64,000 nt of DNA, from the NCBI RefSeq assembly GCF_001243045.1, contig NZ_LN849006.1:1-64000 (forward strand), in the 5' to 3' direction. This stretch comes from Clostridium niameyense (lineage in GTDB: Bacteria; Bacillota; Clostridia; Clostridiales; Clostridiaceae). The notes beneath the pieces were generated by a model. The model made no database searches, was not told the DNA's origin, and saw only the letters and a program-made list of their open reading frames with translations. Both the position numbers and the translations under genes were made by a program. This document shows, in pieces, positions 10,611 through 20,121 of this stretch; the stretch's first letter is position 1; every line of letters begins with the position of its first letter.

Positions 10611-12416
10611 TTAATTATTATTAAATATTTCTTCAAATTCGTTAGCTTCTAACTTTTCTTTTTCTAATAAAGCTCCTGCTACTGCATGAAGTTTATTAAT
10701 ATTTTCACTTAATAATGTTTTTGCTTTATTATAAGCATTATCTATTATCTTTTTAATTTCTTCGTCTATTTTAAATGCTACATCCTCACTATAATTTCTA
10801 TTTTTACCAAGGTCTCTACCTAAAAATACTTCATCATGTCCAGAGCCAAATGCAATAGGTCCTAAAGTAGAACTCATTCCATAATCCATGACCATTTTTC
10901 TTGCTATTGTACTAGCTCTATCTATATCATTTTTAGCACCAGTGCTTATATCTCCTATTATCAATTGCTCTGCTACCCTACCACCTAATAATCCTACTAT
11001 TTCTTCTTGTAGTTTTGACTTTGACATATATGAACTATCTTTTTCTGGAAGATGCATAGTGTATCCACCAGCCATTCCTCTAGGTACTATACTTATTTGA
11101 TGAACTGGGTCTGCATGGGGTAAAAGTTTCATAACTACTGCGTGACCTGCCTCATGGTAAGCAGTTAATTTTCTATCTTCTTCATCTATTATTCTACTCT
11201 TTTTTTCAGGTCCTGCTATGACTCTTGTTACCGCTTCTTCTAATTCATCCATAGTTATTAAATCTTTTCTTCTTCTTACTGCAAGTAATGCAGATTCGTT
11301 CATTAAGTTTTCTAAATCTGCTCCTGTAAAGCCCGGTGTTCTTTTTGCAAGAACATCTAATTTTATCTCATCCGCTAACTTTTTATTTCTGGAATGTACT
11401 TTTAATATTTCTTCTCTTCCTTTTACATCTGGTGCAGCTACAACTATCTGTCTATCAAATCTACCTGGTCTTAATAAGGCTGGATCTAAAATATCCGGTC
11501 TATTTGTTGCAGCCACCATTATGATTCCTTCATTTGCTCCAAAGCCATCCATTTCAACTAACAATTGATTTAGAGTTTGTTCTCTCTCATCATGGCCTCC
11601 ACCAAGTCCTGCTCCTCTTTGTCTACCTACAGCATCAATTTCATCTATGAAAACTATGCAAGGTGCATTTTTCTTGGCCTGTTCAAATAAGTCCCTAACT
11701 CTTGAAGCTCCTACACCTACAAACATCTCTACAAAATCTGAACCTGAAATACTGAAAAATGGAACTCCTGCTTCTCCTGCTACAGCTTTTGCTAAAAGGG
11801 TTTTACCAGTTCCTGGAGGACCCACAAGTAACACTCCCTTTGGTATTCTAGCTCCCATATCTATATATCTTTTCGGAGCCTTTAGAAAATCAACTATTTC
11901 TTCTAATTCTTGTTTTTCTTCTTCTGCTCCAGCTACATCATTAAAGTTTACTTTCTTCTTATCCGGAGTAGCCATCTTGGCTTTACTCTTTCCAAAATTC
12001 ATTACATTCCTATTTCCACCGCCGCCTTGAGCCTGTTGCATAAAGACAAACCAAAAACCAAGTAACATAAGTACAATTAATACCATTGGTAAATACTGAA
12101 CCCATACTGGTACTGAAGTTGGTTTAGTATATACTTCTTTAACGTCTCCATTTTTAGGATGTTGATTTATAAATTGAAATAATCTTTCTGAAGGCACTAC
12201 TGTTTCATATTGAGTTCCGTCTTTTAGTGTACCTACTACAGTCATTTTATCTTCTTTAACTTGAAAACTCTTTACATTGTTTTCTACCCAATACTTTTGA
12301 AATTCGCTAAAGTTAACTACTCTAGAAGTATCACTATTTTTTGCAAGCATTAAAGCTGAAAATATTACTAACAAAAGTACAACAATCCACGCCGCTGTGC
12401 TTGACATCTTTTTCAT
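10611..12416 (-). CDS. ftsH: ATP-dependent zinc metalloprotease FtsH
   Basis: Membrane-anchored AAA protease that degrades misfolded membrane and regulatory proteins. It has 601 residues from the ATG at 12416; an upstream in-frame TTG at 12425 directly abuts the GAGAGG binding site. Two transmembrane segments (about 9-25 and 107-126) flank an extracytoplasmic domain. Walker A GPPGTGKT is at 199-206, Walker [10 protein letters not shown] and arginine finger region follow, and the zinc site HEAGH is at 421-425. It sits downstream of hpt, in the usual Firmicute order tilS-hpt-ftsH. Confidence 0.97.
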   Translation of the reverse strand: MKKMSSTAAWIVVLLLVIFSALMLAKNSDTSRVVNFSEFQKYWVENNVKSFQVKEDKMTVVGTLKDGTQYETVVPSERLFQFINQHPKNGDVKEVYTKPTSVPVWVQYLPMVLIVLMLLGFWFVFMQQAQGGGGNRNVMNFGKSKAKMATPDKKKVNFNDVAGAEEEKQELEEIVDFLKAPKRYIDMGARIPKGVLLVGPPGTGKTLLAKAVAGEAGVPFFSISGSDFVEMFVGVGASRVRDLFEQAKKNAPCIVFIDEIDAVGRQRGAGLGGGHDEREQTLNQLLVEMDGFGANEGIIMVAATNRPDILDPALLRPGRFDRQIVVAAPDVKGREEILKVHSRNKKLADEIKLDVLAKRTPGFTGADLENLMNESALLAVRRRKDLITMDELEEAVTRVIAGPEKKSRIIDEEDRKLTAYHEAGHAVVMKLLPHADPVHQISIVPRGMAGGYTMHLPEKDSSYMSKSKLQEEIVGLLGGRVAEQLIIGDISTGAKNDIDRASTIARKMVMDYGMSSTLGPIAFGSGHDEVFLGRDLGKNRNYSEDVAFKIDEEIKKIIDNAYNKAKTLLSENINKLHAVAGALLEKEKLEANEFEEIFNNN

Positions 12417-12496
12417 ATAAGCCAACCTCTCTTTCTAGTTTTATACTGTAAAATTGTATCATATCCAAAATATGTTTACAATAAATTGACTATTAA

Positions 12497-13042
12497 TTAT
12501 TTATAAATTTCTTCTTTTAATATACCCACATAAGGTAAATTTCTATACTTCTCTGCATAATCAAGACCATATCCCACAAGAAAATAATCAGGGACATCTA
12601 AACCTAAGTATTTTACATCCAAACTTACCTTTCTTCTTTCAGGTTTATTTAATAAACAAGCTATGTTAATACTTGAAGGATTTCTTCCACTTAAATATTT
12701 TAATAGATAATTTAGAGTAATACCTGAATCTATTATGTCCTCTACTATAAGAACATCTTTTCTCTCTATTTCAAAATCTAAATCTTTAAGTATTCTTACT
12801 ACTCCAGAAGATGTAGTAGAATTTCCATAACTTGAGACATCCATAAAATCCATCACGCATGGAATTTCTATTTTCTTTAATAAATCTGCCATAAAAGGTA
12901 CTGATCCCTTTAAAATACCTACTAATATTAAATCTTTACCAGCATAATCTTTATTTATTCTTGTTGCAATTTCCTCCACCTTTTCTTTTATAAGTTCTTC
13001 ATTTATAAGTATTTTCTCTATATCATTATTTATCTTCTTCAT
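12497..13042 (-). CDS. hpt: hypoxanthine phosphoribosyltransferase
   Basis: Purine salvage enzyme converting hypoxanthine or guanine plus PRPP to IMP or GMP. VLIVEDIIDSGITL is the PRPP-binding loop, and LVGILKGSVPFMADL is the PPi loop. About 181 residues from the ATG at 13042. A first ATG at 13054 has AAGG immediately against it and is a poorer start. The gene overlaps the end of tilS by 17 nt, showing translational coupling as in other Firmicutes. Confidence 0.95.
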   Translation of the reverse strand: MKKINNDIEKILINEELIKEKVEEIATRINKDYAGKDLILVGILKGSVPFMADLLKKIEIPCVMDFMDVSSYGNSTTSSGVVRILKDLDFEIERKDVLIVEDIIDSGITLNYLLKYLSGRNPSSINIACLLNKPERRKVSLDVKYLGLDVPDYFLVGYGLDYAEKYRNLPYVGILKEEIYK

Positions 13043-14429
13043 TTCTATCCCCATCCTTAATAATAATTTGTAAAATATTTTTTGTATTTTTATCTATTTT
13101 AAATTTATTACTTATTCTATATCCAACAATCCAAGCTATTTCCTCCCCGAAACATATAAGATGTATTGCATCTCTTTCTTCTCTAGGTACTTTTAAATCC
13201 ATAAAAATATCCTTTATTTTCTTACTTCCATTCATCCCCAATGGTGTAAACCTATCTCCGGATTGTCTATTTCTTATATATATTTTTTTATTGCATATTT
13301 TATCCCAATCAAAAAACTGAATATATTTATTACTTTTATTAATATAAGTAGGCTTTTCTTTTAAAATGTTAATTTGAATTTCTAAATTATTTATACTATT
13401 ATTTCCTAAGGATAATAAATGTTTTTTTTCATTCTTTAATATTGTAGATTTATTATATTTACCTATATATATATTACCATAAATATTTTCAACTTTTATA
13501 TTATTTGGTAAAAGTATTTTTTTTCCTGTAGAATTATTTTGCAGGTTAATAACTTCATAAATATGCTTATTCTGAAAATTATTTAAATTGCCACATATAT
13601 TGGATAAAGCCTTTCTTATAACCCTAGTTATAATAGCATCTTCCTTATAAAAAGCTTCCTTAGATATTATAACCTTTTTGCCTTTATTACTACAATACCT
13701 TTCATATTCTTGTAATGTTACTTTTTCTAAATAATTATTATCTTTTGACAAAATATTAGACAGTCTAACTAAAGTATTTATTATATCTTCATTAAAATTA
13801 TTTTTTATAAAAGGAATTAATTCTAATCTTATTTTGTTTCTAGTATATATGTTTTCTAAATTAGTTTTATCTATTCTAGGATTTAAGTTATTATTTAAAC
13901 AATAATTTTCTATATCTTCTCTCATAACTTTTATTAAAGGTCTTATATATATGTTATCCCTAACGGGTTTTATTCCTACTAAACCTTCAAGTCCCGTACC
14001 TCGCATAATTCTCATTAACATAGTTTCTGCTTGATCATTAGCATTATGAGCTATAGCTATTTTTTCTGCATTTAAGTTTTTCTTTAATTCATAGAAAAAA
14101 TCATACCTAGCTTTTCGGCCTGCACTTTCAGTAGATATCCCTTGATCTTTTGCTAGTTTAATTACATCTACTTTTCTTCCAAAGAAAGATAGCTTATGTG
14201 CTTTACAGTAATTTTCTACATACTTCTCATCATTATCTGCATCTACTCCCCTTATACAATGGTTTAAATGAGCCACATATAATTCTTTTATAGATAATTC
14301 ATTTTTTAAAGAATTTAAAATATCTAATAGACATATAGAATCTGGCCCACCAGATACTGCGACTACTATCTTATCATTTTCTTCAATCATTTTATATTGT
14401 TTTATGGTGTCTATAACTATATCTTTCAT
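13026..14429 (-). CDS. tilS: tRNA(Ile)-lysidine synthase
   Basis: Makes lysidine at C34 of the CAU-anticodon tRNA-Ile so that it reads AUA. The 467 residues have the N-type PP-loop SGGPDS (26-31), then IAHNANDQAETMLMRIMRGTG, typical of TilS, and a C-terminal tRNA-binding domain containing DRFTPLGMNGSKKIKD. It begins after its own extended -10 (TGATATAAT, 14462-14470) and a hairpin that separates it from spoIIE. The stop lies inside hpt. Confidence 0.95.
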   Translation of the reverse strand: MKDIVIDTIKQYKMIEENDKIVVAVSGGPDSICLLDILNSLKNELSIKELYVAHLNHCIRGVDADNDEKYVENYCKAHKLSFFGRKVDVIKLAKDQGISTESAGRKARYDFFYELKKNLNAEKIAIAHNANDQAETMLMRIMRGTGLEGLVGIKPVRDNIYIRPLIKVMREDIENYCLNNNLNPRIDKTNLENIYTRNKIRLELIPFIKNNFNEDIINTLVRLSNILSKDNNYLEKVTLQEYERYCSNKGKKVIISKEAFYKEDAIITRVIRKALSNICGNLNNFQNKHIYEVINLQNNSTGKKILLPNNIKVENIYGNIYIGKYNKSTILKNEKKHLLSLGNNSINNLEIQINILKEKPTYINKSNKYIQFFDWDKICNKKIYIRNRQSGDRFTPLGMNGSKKIKDIFMDLKVPREERDAIHLICFGEEIAWIVGYRISNKFKIDKNTKNILQIIIKDGDRNEEDK

Positions 14430-14514
14430 AAAAACACATCCTAAAATCTTTATATTAATTTATTATATCATAAAAAATAGTTAAAATATGTTTACTAAAT
14501 ATAAATAATGACAT

Positions 14515-14570
14515 AAAAAAGAGAATATTTAAATAAATTAAGTACATGACCTAATTTTATATTCCCTTCT
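14515..14570 (-). terminator. probable terminator of spoIIE
   Basis: On the minus strand the arms GAATAT (near 14563) and ATATTC (near 14525), with additional weak pairing between, are followed by TCTTTTTTATG. The stem is imperfect, so this is a moderate call. Confidence 0.5.
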
Positions 14571-14580
14571 TATTCTTATA

Positions 14581-16968
14581 TTAATATAAGCTATAAACTT
14601 TTTGTGCTATTACAGTCATATCATCCTTTATTCTACCCCTACTAAGCTTTTTAGCTGTTTCCATTATTCCTTCACATATATCTTTTGGATTATTACTTTC
14701 AATATTTTTTAAATAATTGACCACCCAATCTACCTTACCAGCTTCATTTGTCTCATAATCTAAGACACCATCACTAACCATCAATACTATATCTCCATTT
14801 TTTACTTCTTTTTCTTCCACATCTATATCTACCTTGTCTAATATTCCAATAGGTAAAGTTTTAGAACTTATCACATCTATATCTTTCCCTCTTTTTATAA
14901 AACTAGCTACAGCCCCAATTTTCATAAAATCCATTTTTCCATTATATAAATCTACACTAGCTAAATCTACTGTTGAAAACTTTTCACTTTCAGTAAATTT
15001 AATATTCATTATAGAGTTTATTGTATTTATAGCTGTAATTTTACTAAATCCAGATTGAACAAATCTTTCTATTAATTCAACAACCACTTTGCTTTCCTGT
15101 CCAGCTTGAGGTCCCGAGCCCATTCCATCACTTATTATAGTTATATAATTACCATCTTTTAATTTTCCAAAAGTGTAACTATCTCCATTACATTGTTCCC
15201 CATCTTTGCATAATTTACTAACATAAGTAGCTATATGATATTTAGGTGTTTCTTCAAATACTACATTGCAGGTTCCCTCTTGTACATTCATATTACAACC
15301 ATCATCACTTATACACATAATCTTCCCTGTCACCTTATTTAGTAAAGGTAGTATTTCTTTTACACATTTTTGTTTCCCTCCACAAGCATTCATAGATAAT
15401 TTTACTATAAGCCTACCTTTTTCATTATTATAACAAAATAAATCCTTATATCTTATGTTATTTTTATTTAAAATTCTCCTTATATTTTTATCCATTATAT
15501 TACTAAACTTTATACTGCTATTAAACTCCTCCCTTATCTCTCCTATGGATTCTGCCATATTATTTACTCCACTAGCCAAGACCCCTCTATATTCACTTAA
15601 TCTTTTTTTCCACATTTCATTTATTATAAAATTATTTGCTAATTCTTCTGTATTTTTAATAAGTTGTCCCCTCTTTATACATTTTCTTTCTATCTCATAA
15701 GGAACTTCCTTTTTATTTCCCTGGTAATTTTCTATAAGCTCTCCTAAAGCATTATACGTATAATAATTTTCTCTTTTCCAACATATATTGTTCATAGTAC
15801 AATTGCTACATACTCTGTCAGCTAAGTTTTCTATTAATGCTCCACTTTTATTTTTCATAGCTAATTTATCATTATCAACTAATTTTTCTAATATATCCGA
15901 CATGCTATATAATACATCAGAGAAATTTTCCAACCTTTTAATTACCAAGTTCTTTATTTTATTTATATAGTTGTCTTGAATATTTTCTTGTTTCTTTTCG
16001 TAGTCTAATTCTACTTCCATCTTTTTATAAATTTTATTAGGAATTAAATAGAAAATAACTAAAGCTATGACAGCTTCTTCTATTTTAAATTGATAATTTA
16101 AATTAGAATATAATTTTAAAATAGTAAAGGAAATTATATATGCAATTCCTGTAAACCATTTACCCGCTTCTTTAAAAGCCCCGGATATAAGTCCACATAA
16201 TCCATATACAGAAATAAACATTATCATATCCTTAGATCCTAATCCTACTATAGTTCCCATAGCAACTCCTACTGCTGCTGAGCTTGTGCTTCCTTTTATA
16301 TACCCTATGATTACAACTAAGGTTAAAGCTATAAGATTTCTTATGGAAATTCCAGCTACATTAACCCCCCAAGTTCCTGAAACTACTAAAGATAATGTTA
16401 TTGCCATACTTATTATTTCTTCGTTTTCAAATAAATGCATAGTATTTATATCTTGAAATGATAAAATAGAATAATTTATAATAAAATATATAGGAAATAA
16501 ACAACCTATATTAAAACTTGTTTCTAATATACCCATGGGAACTGAAAATCTTAAAAATATTACCTTATATAGTAATAATTCTACATAAATAAGCGTATAC
16601 ATTATTATTATAGTTTTTTTATTCTTTGTATTTTTAAAAATACCTCTTGCAAGTGGTATAGTTAAAACTATTATTAAATAAATAGCTAAATTCTTTATAT
16701 TATTATGTAAGGATATATATCCTAATAAAGATCCTATAGACGAAATTGTTAATATTTTTTCAGAATTCTTCTGACTAGCTATAGATAATAGAAATGCTAT
16801 TCCAAAGGGTGCTATAAAATTTACAAACATTACTCTACTCATTAAAAATGAGGACACAAAAAAAACTGTTATTTTAAAAATTAAATTAAAATTAACTTCT
16901 CTCTTTTCTTTTTGTTTTTCTATCCTTTTTAATCTTTGGTATGGAAAAATATCAGCTCCGTATTGCAT
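14581..16968 (-). CDS. spoIIE: stage II sporulation protein E, PP2C-type serine phosphatase
   Basis: SpoIIE sits at the polar septum and dephosphorylates SpoIIAA to release sigma-F in the forespore. The 795 residues match the family. About ten transmembrane segments fill roughly residues 30-310, a cysteine-containing linker follows, and the C-terminal PP2C domain (about 590-795) carries ISDGMGSGPQAGQES and VLMVSDGVLDYE, supplying the metal-binding aspartates. AACGGAGGTGGTGA precedes the ATG. Its promoter has an unusual 21-bp spacer (separate entry). Confidence 0.96.
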   Translation of the reverse strand: MQYGADIFPYQRLKRIEKQKEKREVNFNLIFKITVFFVSSFLMSRVMFVNFIAPFGIAFLLSIASQKNSEKILTISSIGSLLGYISLHNNIKNLAIYLIIVLTIPLARGIFKNTKNKKTIIIMYTLIYVELLLYKVIFLRFSVPMGILETSFNIGCLFPIYFIINYSILSFQDINTMHLFENEEIISMAITLSLVVSGTWGVNVAGISIRNLIALTLVVIIGYIKGSTSSAAVGVAMGTIVGLGSKDMIMFISVYGLCGLISGAFKEAGKWFTGIAYIISFTILKLYSNLNYQFKIEEAVIALVIFYLIPNKIYKKMEVELDYEKKQENIQDNYINKIKNLVIKRLENFSDVLYSMSDILEKLVDNDKLAMKNKSGALIENLADRVCSNCTMNNICWKRENYYTYNALGELIENYQGNKKEVPYEIERKCIKRGQLIKNTEELANNFIINEMWKKRLSEYRGVLASGVNNMAESIGEIREEFNSSIKFSNIMDKNIRRILNKNNIRYKDLFCYNNEKGRLIVKLSMNACGGKQKCVKEILPLLNKVTGKIMCISDDGCNMNVQEGTCNVVFEETPKYHIATYVSKLCKDGEQCNGDSYTFGKLKDGNYITIISDGMGSGPQAGQESKVVVELIERFVQSGFSKITAINTINSIMNIKFTESEKFSTVDLASVDLYNGKMDFMKIGAVASFIKRGKDIDVISSKTLPIGILDKVDIDVEEKEVKNGDIVLMVSDGVLDYETNEAGKVDWVVNYLKNIESNNPKDICEGIMETAKKLSRGRIKDDMTVIAQKVYSLY

Positions 16969-16999
16969 TACATCACCACCTCCGTTAAATTACTATTAC

Positions 17000-17032
17000 A
17001 TTATATCAAAGGCTACTGGAAATAATTGTCAT
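17000..17032 (-). promoter_or_regulatory. spoIIE promoter with 21-bp spacer, Spo0A-type architecture
   Basis: -10 TATAAT (17000-17005) and -35-like ATGACA (17027-17032) on the minus strand, separated by exactly 21 bp. In B. subtilis the Spo0A-activated spoIIE and spoIIG promoters use sigma-A with a similarly over-long spacer. Degenerate 0A-box-like sequences (TGACAAT at the -35; TGTCCGAA about 30 bp upstream) are present, but none is a perfect TGTCGAA. Confidence 0.6.
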
Positions 17033-17220
17033 AAGTTGAAGTGGTTTAAAAGTTTTTTCGGACATTTCTTTCTATTATTTTTTATAATTATTTTTTTTAG
17101 ACATCAATATAAAAATAATACACTAATGGAACATTTATATATCAATTTTGTTAATATATGGAAATAAGCTTTTTATTTATACATATTATAAACTTTTATG
17201 CTAATAAAAATAATACAAAT

Positions 17221-17250
17221 AAAAAAAGACCCATTTCTATGAGTCTTTTA
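17221..17250 (-). terminator. terminator of the tRNA cluster
   Basis: On the minus strand TAAAAGACTCAT and ATGGGTCTTTTTTT form a hairpin ending in a seven-U run, immediately after the last tRNA. Confidence 0.85.
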
Positions 17251-17259
17251 ATTACGATT

Positions 17260-17335
<76 letters not shown>

Positions 17336-17339
17336 ACAT

Positions 17340-17429
17340 TGGTGCTGAAGACCGGAATCGAACCGGTACGGGCTTTAAGGGCCCGCAGGATTTTAAGTCC
17401 TGTGCGTCTGCCAGTTCCGCCACTCCAGC
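17340..17429 (-). tRNA. tRNA-Leu (TAA), copy 2
   Basis: 90-nt class II tRNA with encoded CCA, a long variable arm (GCGGGCCCTTAAAGCCCGT) and anticodon TAA in the loop of GGACTTAAAATCC. It is identical to the copy at 17616-17705. Confidence 0.96.
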
Positions 17430-17453
17430 ACATTAAAAATTATTTTAAAATAA

Positions 17454-17530
17454 TGGTAGCGGAAATAGGACTTGAACCTACGACACTTCGGGTATGAACC
17501 GAATGCTCTAGCCAGCTGAGCTATTCCGCC
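17454..17530 (-). tRNA. tRNA-Met (CAT), elongator
   Basis: 77-nt cloverleaf with encoded CCA and anticodon loop TTCATAC. G1:C72 pairs normally, so it is not the initiator. Resemblance to Firmicute elongator tRNA-Met favours Met over the lysidine-modified tRNA-Ile, but a CAT anticodon alone cannot exclude that. Confidence 0.92.
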
Positions 17531-17535
17531 ACATT

Positions 17536-17611
<76 letters not shown>

Positions 17612-17615
17612 ATAT

Positions 17616-17705
17616 TGGTGCTGAAGACCGGAATCGAACCGGTACGGGCTTTAAGGGCCCGCAGGATTTTAAGTCCTGTGCGTCTGCCAGTTCCGCCACT
17701 CCAGC
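17616..17705 (-). tRNA. tRNA-Leu (TAA), copy 1, first gene of the cluster
   Basis: Same 90-nt sequence as 17340-17429, closest to the cluster promoter. Order of transcription: Leu-fMet-Met-Leu-fMet. Confidence 0.96.
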
Positions 17706-17737
17706 ACGTTTTGTGCTCTTGCCTTACGACATGATTA

Positions 17738-17766
17738 ATTATATATTATAATATAGAACATGTCAA
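17738..17766 (-). promoter_or_regulatory. tRNA cluster promoter
   Basis: Consensus sigma-A site on the minus strand: -35 TTGACA (17761-17766), 17-bp spacer, -10 TATAAT (17738-17743), about 30 bp upstream of the first tRNA-Leu. Confidence 0.9.
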
Positions 17767-17808
17767 CACTTTTTTTAAACTTTTTTATATATTTTTTAAA
17801 ATAGATAA

Positions 17809-17830
17809 AAAGACCACCTTTGTGATCTTT
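17809..17830 (-). terminator. terminator after yabR
   Basis: 9-bp stem AAAGATCAC/GTGGTCTTT (one G:U) with loop AAAG on the minus strand, followed by TTATC. It separates the division/cortex operon from the tRNA cluster. Confidence 0.65.
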
Positions 17831-17852
17831 CATCCATTAACCATCTATGATG

Positions 17853-18254
17853 TTATGCTCTCTTATGTCCTCTACCTTTTGAGTCTTGATGCTTTTTCAA
17901 ATCTTGAAATCTTTCCTCACTATCTTTTAAGAATTTAGATAGTCTATCTTCAAAATTTCCTTCGCTTTTTTTACTTTTTTCTTTAGTCCAATCTATTTCT
18001 ATTGGCTTTGAGGATTTTCTTACTGGTTCTGCTTGCTTAATTGATAAACTTATTTTCCCCTTATCATCTATTGAAATAACTTTCACCTTAACTTTGTCAT
18101 TCTCTTTTAAATACTGTCTAATATCTTTTACATAACTATTTGAAACCTCTGATATGTGAACTAAACCAGTTTTTCCTTCAACCTCCACAAAAGCTCCAAA
18201 ATTCGTAATATTAACTACTGTACCTTCAAGTATACTACCTGTCTTTAAAGTCAT
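17853..18254 (-). CDS. yabR: S1-domain RNA-binding protein, YabR family
   Basis: 133 residues with one S1 domain at about 1-75: GSILEGTVVNITNFGAFVEV, then TGLVHISEVS and KVKVKVISIDDKGKISLS. The C-terminal tail is charged (KDSEERFQDLKKHQDSKGRG) and probably disordered. The family binds RNA or ribosomes; its exact role is not settled. AAGGAGGAG precedes the ATG. It follows divIC by 64 bp, the usual place for yabR. Confidence 0.92.
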   Translation of the reverse strand: MTLKTGSILEGTVVNITNFGAFVEVEGKTGLVHISEVSNSYVKDIRQYLKENDKVKVKVISIDDKGKISLSIKQAEPVRKSSKPIEIDWTKEKSKKSEGNFEDRLSKFLKDSEERFQDLKKHQDSKGRGHKRA

Positions 18255-18318
18255 ATTAACAAGACTCCTCCTTAATAAATAATATAAATATATTGAAAAA
18301 TTTAAATTAAAAACATAA

Positions 18319-18591
18319 CTAATTACTATTGTTTATTACAGGAGTCTCGCCCCTTTTTATAAGTCTTAATCTTTCTCTAGCCAACTTCTCTATGTAATCA
18401 TTGGATTTAGATAATTTGACTTCATCCTGTAATCTCTCGTGTTTATCCTTAGCCTTATCTAACTCTATTCTTTTTTCGTTCATTTGTCTTTTTATATTAT
18501 ACATAGTAAATTGTTGACTTACAAATATATAACATACATAGGCTAGTAATAAAATTAATATAATTTTCTTAGTTTTAAATTTATTTTTCAT
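18319..18591 (-). CDS. divIC: septum formation initiator DivIC (FtsB family)
   Basis: A small bitopic division protein of 90 residues: a short basic cytoplasmic start, one transmembrane helix (about 9-27), then an extracytoplasmic coiled coil (NIKRQMNEKRIELDKAKDKH) ending in YIEKLARERLRLIKRGE, the family hallmark. It works in the FtsL/DivIB divisome subcomplex. The nearest binding site, AAGGAG, is about 14 nt from the ATG, which is longer than usual. A 7-codon frame starting within the gap overlaps the divIC start. Confidence 0.93.
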   Translation of the reverse strand: MKNKFKTKKIILILLLAYVCYIFVSQQFTMYNIKRQMNEKRIELDKAKDKHERLQDEVKLSKSNDYIEKLARERLRLIKRGETPVINNSN

Positions 18592-18698
18592 TAATATAGT
18601 TCATTCTCCTTTTATGGATTATATCCTATAGTTATATTTTATTATATTTAAAATTTTCTTCAAGCTATTTTTTAAAATATATCAATTTTTATAATACT

Positions 18699-19085
18699 TT
18701 ATTTGTTTATTTTATACAATATTGACTTTATGGGATAAATTATAATATTTATCGTTACCCTAAAAAACTTACTTGTATATTTTATAATGTTTTTTATTAT
18801 ATTTATTATATGCTTGCTTATATAAATTAAATAAACATATATACCTATAGCAATCCATAAATATACATAAGCCCCTATAAAAGCATAGTTATTATACAAT
18901 AAAAATAAAAATACTAATATTCCTGCTAAACACCAAAATAATATATCCTCTATAACTTTAACTATAAAGTTTACATTTTGACTTCCTCTTATTACTCTAT
19001 AGACATCAAAGAAAACTCCTGTTAGTATTCCTGATATAAAACTAAAGATTAATAAACCTACTTGTTTGCTTATAGATATTACCAT
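18699..19085 (-). CDS. yabQ: spore cortex biosynthesis protein YabQ
   Basis: 128 residues with about four transmembrane segments. The start KQVGLLIFSFISGILTGVFF with DVYRVIRGS next is typical of YabQ, a mother-cell membrane protein needed for cortex formation in B. subtilis. The start ATG has AGAGGT overlapping the yabP stop, so yabP and yabQ are coupled. The highly A/T-rich C-terminal third is weakly conserved. Confidence 0.9.
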   Translation of the reverse strand: MVISISKQVGLLIFSFISGILTGVFFDVYRVIRGSQNVNFIVKVIEDILFWCLAGILVFLFLLYNNYAFIGAYVYLWIAIGIYVYLIYISKHIINIIKNIIKYTSKFFRVTINIIIYPIKSILYKINK

Positions 19086-19099
19086 AATATAAGTTACCT

Positions 19100-19390
19100 C
19101 TATTTAAACAATTTTGATATAATACTTTGTTTATTTTTCTTTATTTCATTATCTTCATATATGCAAGCTGTTATCACTCCAACTATTATTACATCTCCAT
19201 TTTGTACATCTAGTTTATTCATCTTTAGATTTTCACCTTTTATATCTAAATTTCCTAAATTAGTATTTAAAATTATTTCTGTATCATTAAAACTTATAAC
19301 TTCTTTTACTCCACTTAATATTAATTTTTTTCTATTTTCCAAACTTAAATTACTTTTTCTATCTTCATATTTGATATTCTTCTTTTCCAT
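19100..19390 (-). CDS. yabP: sporulation protein YabP
   Basis: 96 residues in the YabP/YqfC family: NRKKLILSGVKEVISFNDTE and TNLGNLDIKGENLKMNKLD are the typical beta-rich repeats. It partners YabQ in mother-cell cortex/coat development. GGGAGGG precedes the ATG. A SigE-like promoter lies just upstream (separate entry). Confidence 0.93.
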   Translation of the reverse strand: MEKKNIKYEDRKSNLSLENRKKLILSGVKEVISFNDTEIILNTNLGNLDIKGENLKMNKLDVQNGDVIIVGVITACIYEDNEIKKNKQSIISKLFK

Positions 19391-19413
19391 AAATATCCCT
19401 CCCAGTTATAAAT

Positions 19414-19442
19414 AATATATGCTAGCATTAAAACTTATATTA
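19414..19442 (-). promoter_or_regulatory. possible SigE promoter of yabP-yabQ
   Basis: On the minus strand, TAATATA (19436-19442) and CATATATT (19414-19421) are separated by 14 bp. This fits the SigE pattern of a KMATATT-like -35 and CATACAMT-like -10 with a short mismatch count. Sporulation-specific expression from the mother cell would suit yabPQ. Confidence 0.45.
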
Positions 19443-19467
19443 CTAGGAGAGATTATTAAAAATCAAT

Positions 19468-19716
19468 TTAATTATTAGAAATAATCTCATACATATTGCT
19501 TGCTTCTTCTTTTTTAACATGCTCTGCTATATTAGTAATCTTATACTTCATAGATTTATTTGCATAGATGATTTCTAAAATATCTCCTTCTTTTACCTCT
19601 ATACCAGGTTTAGATATTTTATTATTCACTAATATTCTGCCATTATCACAAGCTTCTTTTGCTACTGTTCTTCTTTTTATTATCCTTGAAACCTTTAAAT
19701 ATTTATCTAAACGCAT
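19468..19716 (-). CDS. rqcP: S4-domain RNA-binding protein RqcP (YabO/HslR-like)
   Basis: 82-residue S4-domain protein: MRLDKYLKVSRIIKRRTVAK is the S4 signature, then ILVNNKISKPGIEVKEGD. The family (RqcP, formerly YabO) works with RqcH in ribosome-associated quality control by stabilising the P-site tRNA on stalled 50S subunits. TTAGGGGGAAG precedes the ATG. It sits between hupA and yabP as in B. subtilis. Confidence 0.92.
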   Translation of the reverse strand: MRLDKYLKVSRIIKRRTVAKEACDNGRILVNNKISKPGIEVKEGDILEIIYANKSMKYKITNIAEHVKKEEASNMYEIISNN

Positions 19717-19745
19717 TGCACTTCCCCCTAACTTCTTTAATAAAA

Positions 19746-19777
19746 CAAAAAACCCAGATTAAAACCTAGGTTTTTTG
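19746..19777 (-). terminator. terminator of hupA
   Basis: CAAAAAACC/GGTTTTTTG arms with a T-rich continuation on the minus strand, directly after the hupA stop. Some read-through into rqcP is likely, since no promoter is obvious between them. Confidence 0.7.
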
Positions 19778-19785
19778 TAAAAAAA

Positions 19786-20061
19786 CTATTTATTAACTTT
19801 TTCCTTTAGTTCTTTTCCTGCCTTAAATACAGGTGCTATTGATTCTGGTATAGTTATTTCTTCTTTAGTTCTAGGATTTCTTCCTATTCTAGCTGCTCTC
19901 TTTCTAGTTTCAAAAGTACCAAAACCAACTAATTGAACTTTTTCTCCTCTTTCTAATGCATCTTCAACACTTTCTATAAATGATTTTAAAGCTGCCTCTG
20001 CATCTTTCTTAGTTAATTTTGACTTTTCTGCCATACTTGTGATTAATTCGGATTTATTCAC
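19786..20061 (-). CDS. hupA: HU-type DNA-binding protein
   Basis: 91-residue nucleoid protein. MNKSELITSMAEKSKLTKKD, FGTFETRKRAARIGRNPRT (the DNA-binding arm region) and FKAGKELKEKVNK are classic HU. The start is GTG with AAGGAGG 7-8 nt upstream. It is probably strongly expressed from its own promoter. Confidence 0.97.
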   Translation of the reverse strand: MNKSELITSMAEKSKLTKKDAEAALKSFIESVEDALERGEKVQLVGFGTFETRKRAARIGRNPRTKEEITIPESIAPVFKAGKELKEKVNK

Positions 20062-20121
20062 TTTTGTTACCTCCTTAATATTAAGTAGTTGCCTACTTAG
20101 AATTTTCTACATACTTACTAC

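Noticed and set aside
11218-12030. Long frames antisense to ftsH
   Set aside because: No binding sites, composition mirrors the conserved ftsH frame on the other strand.
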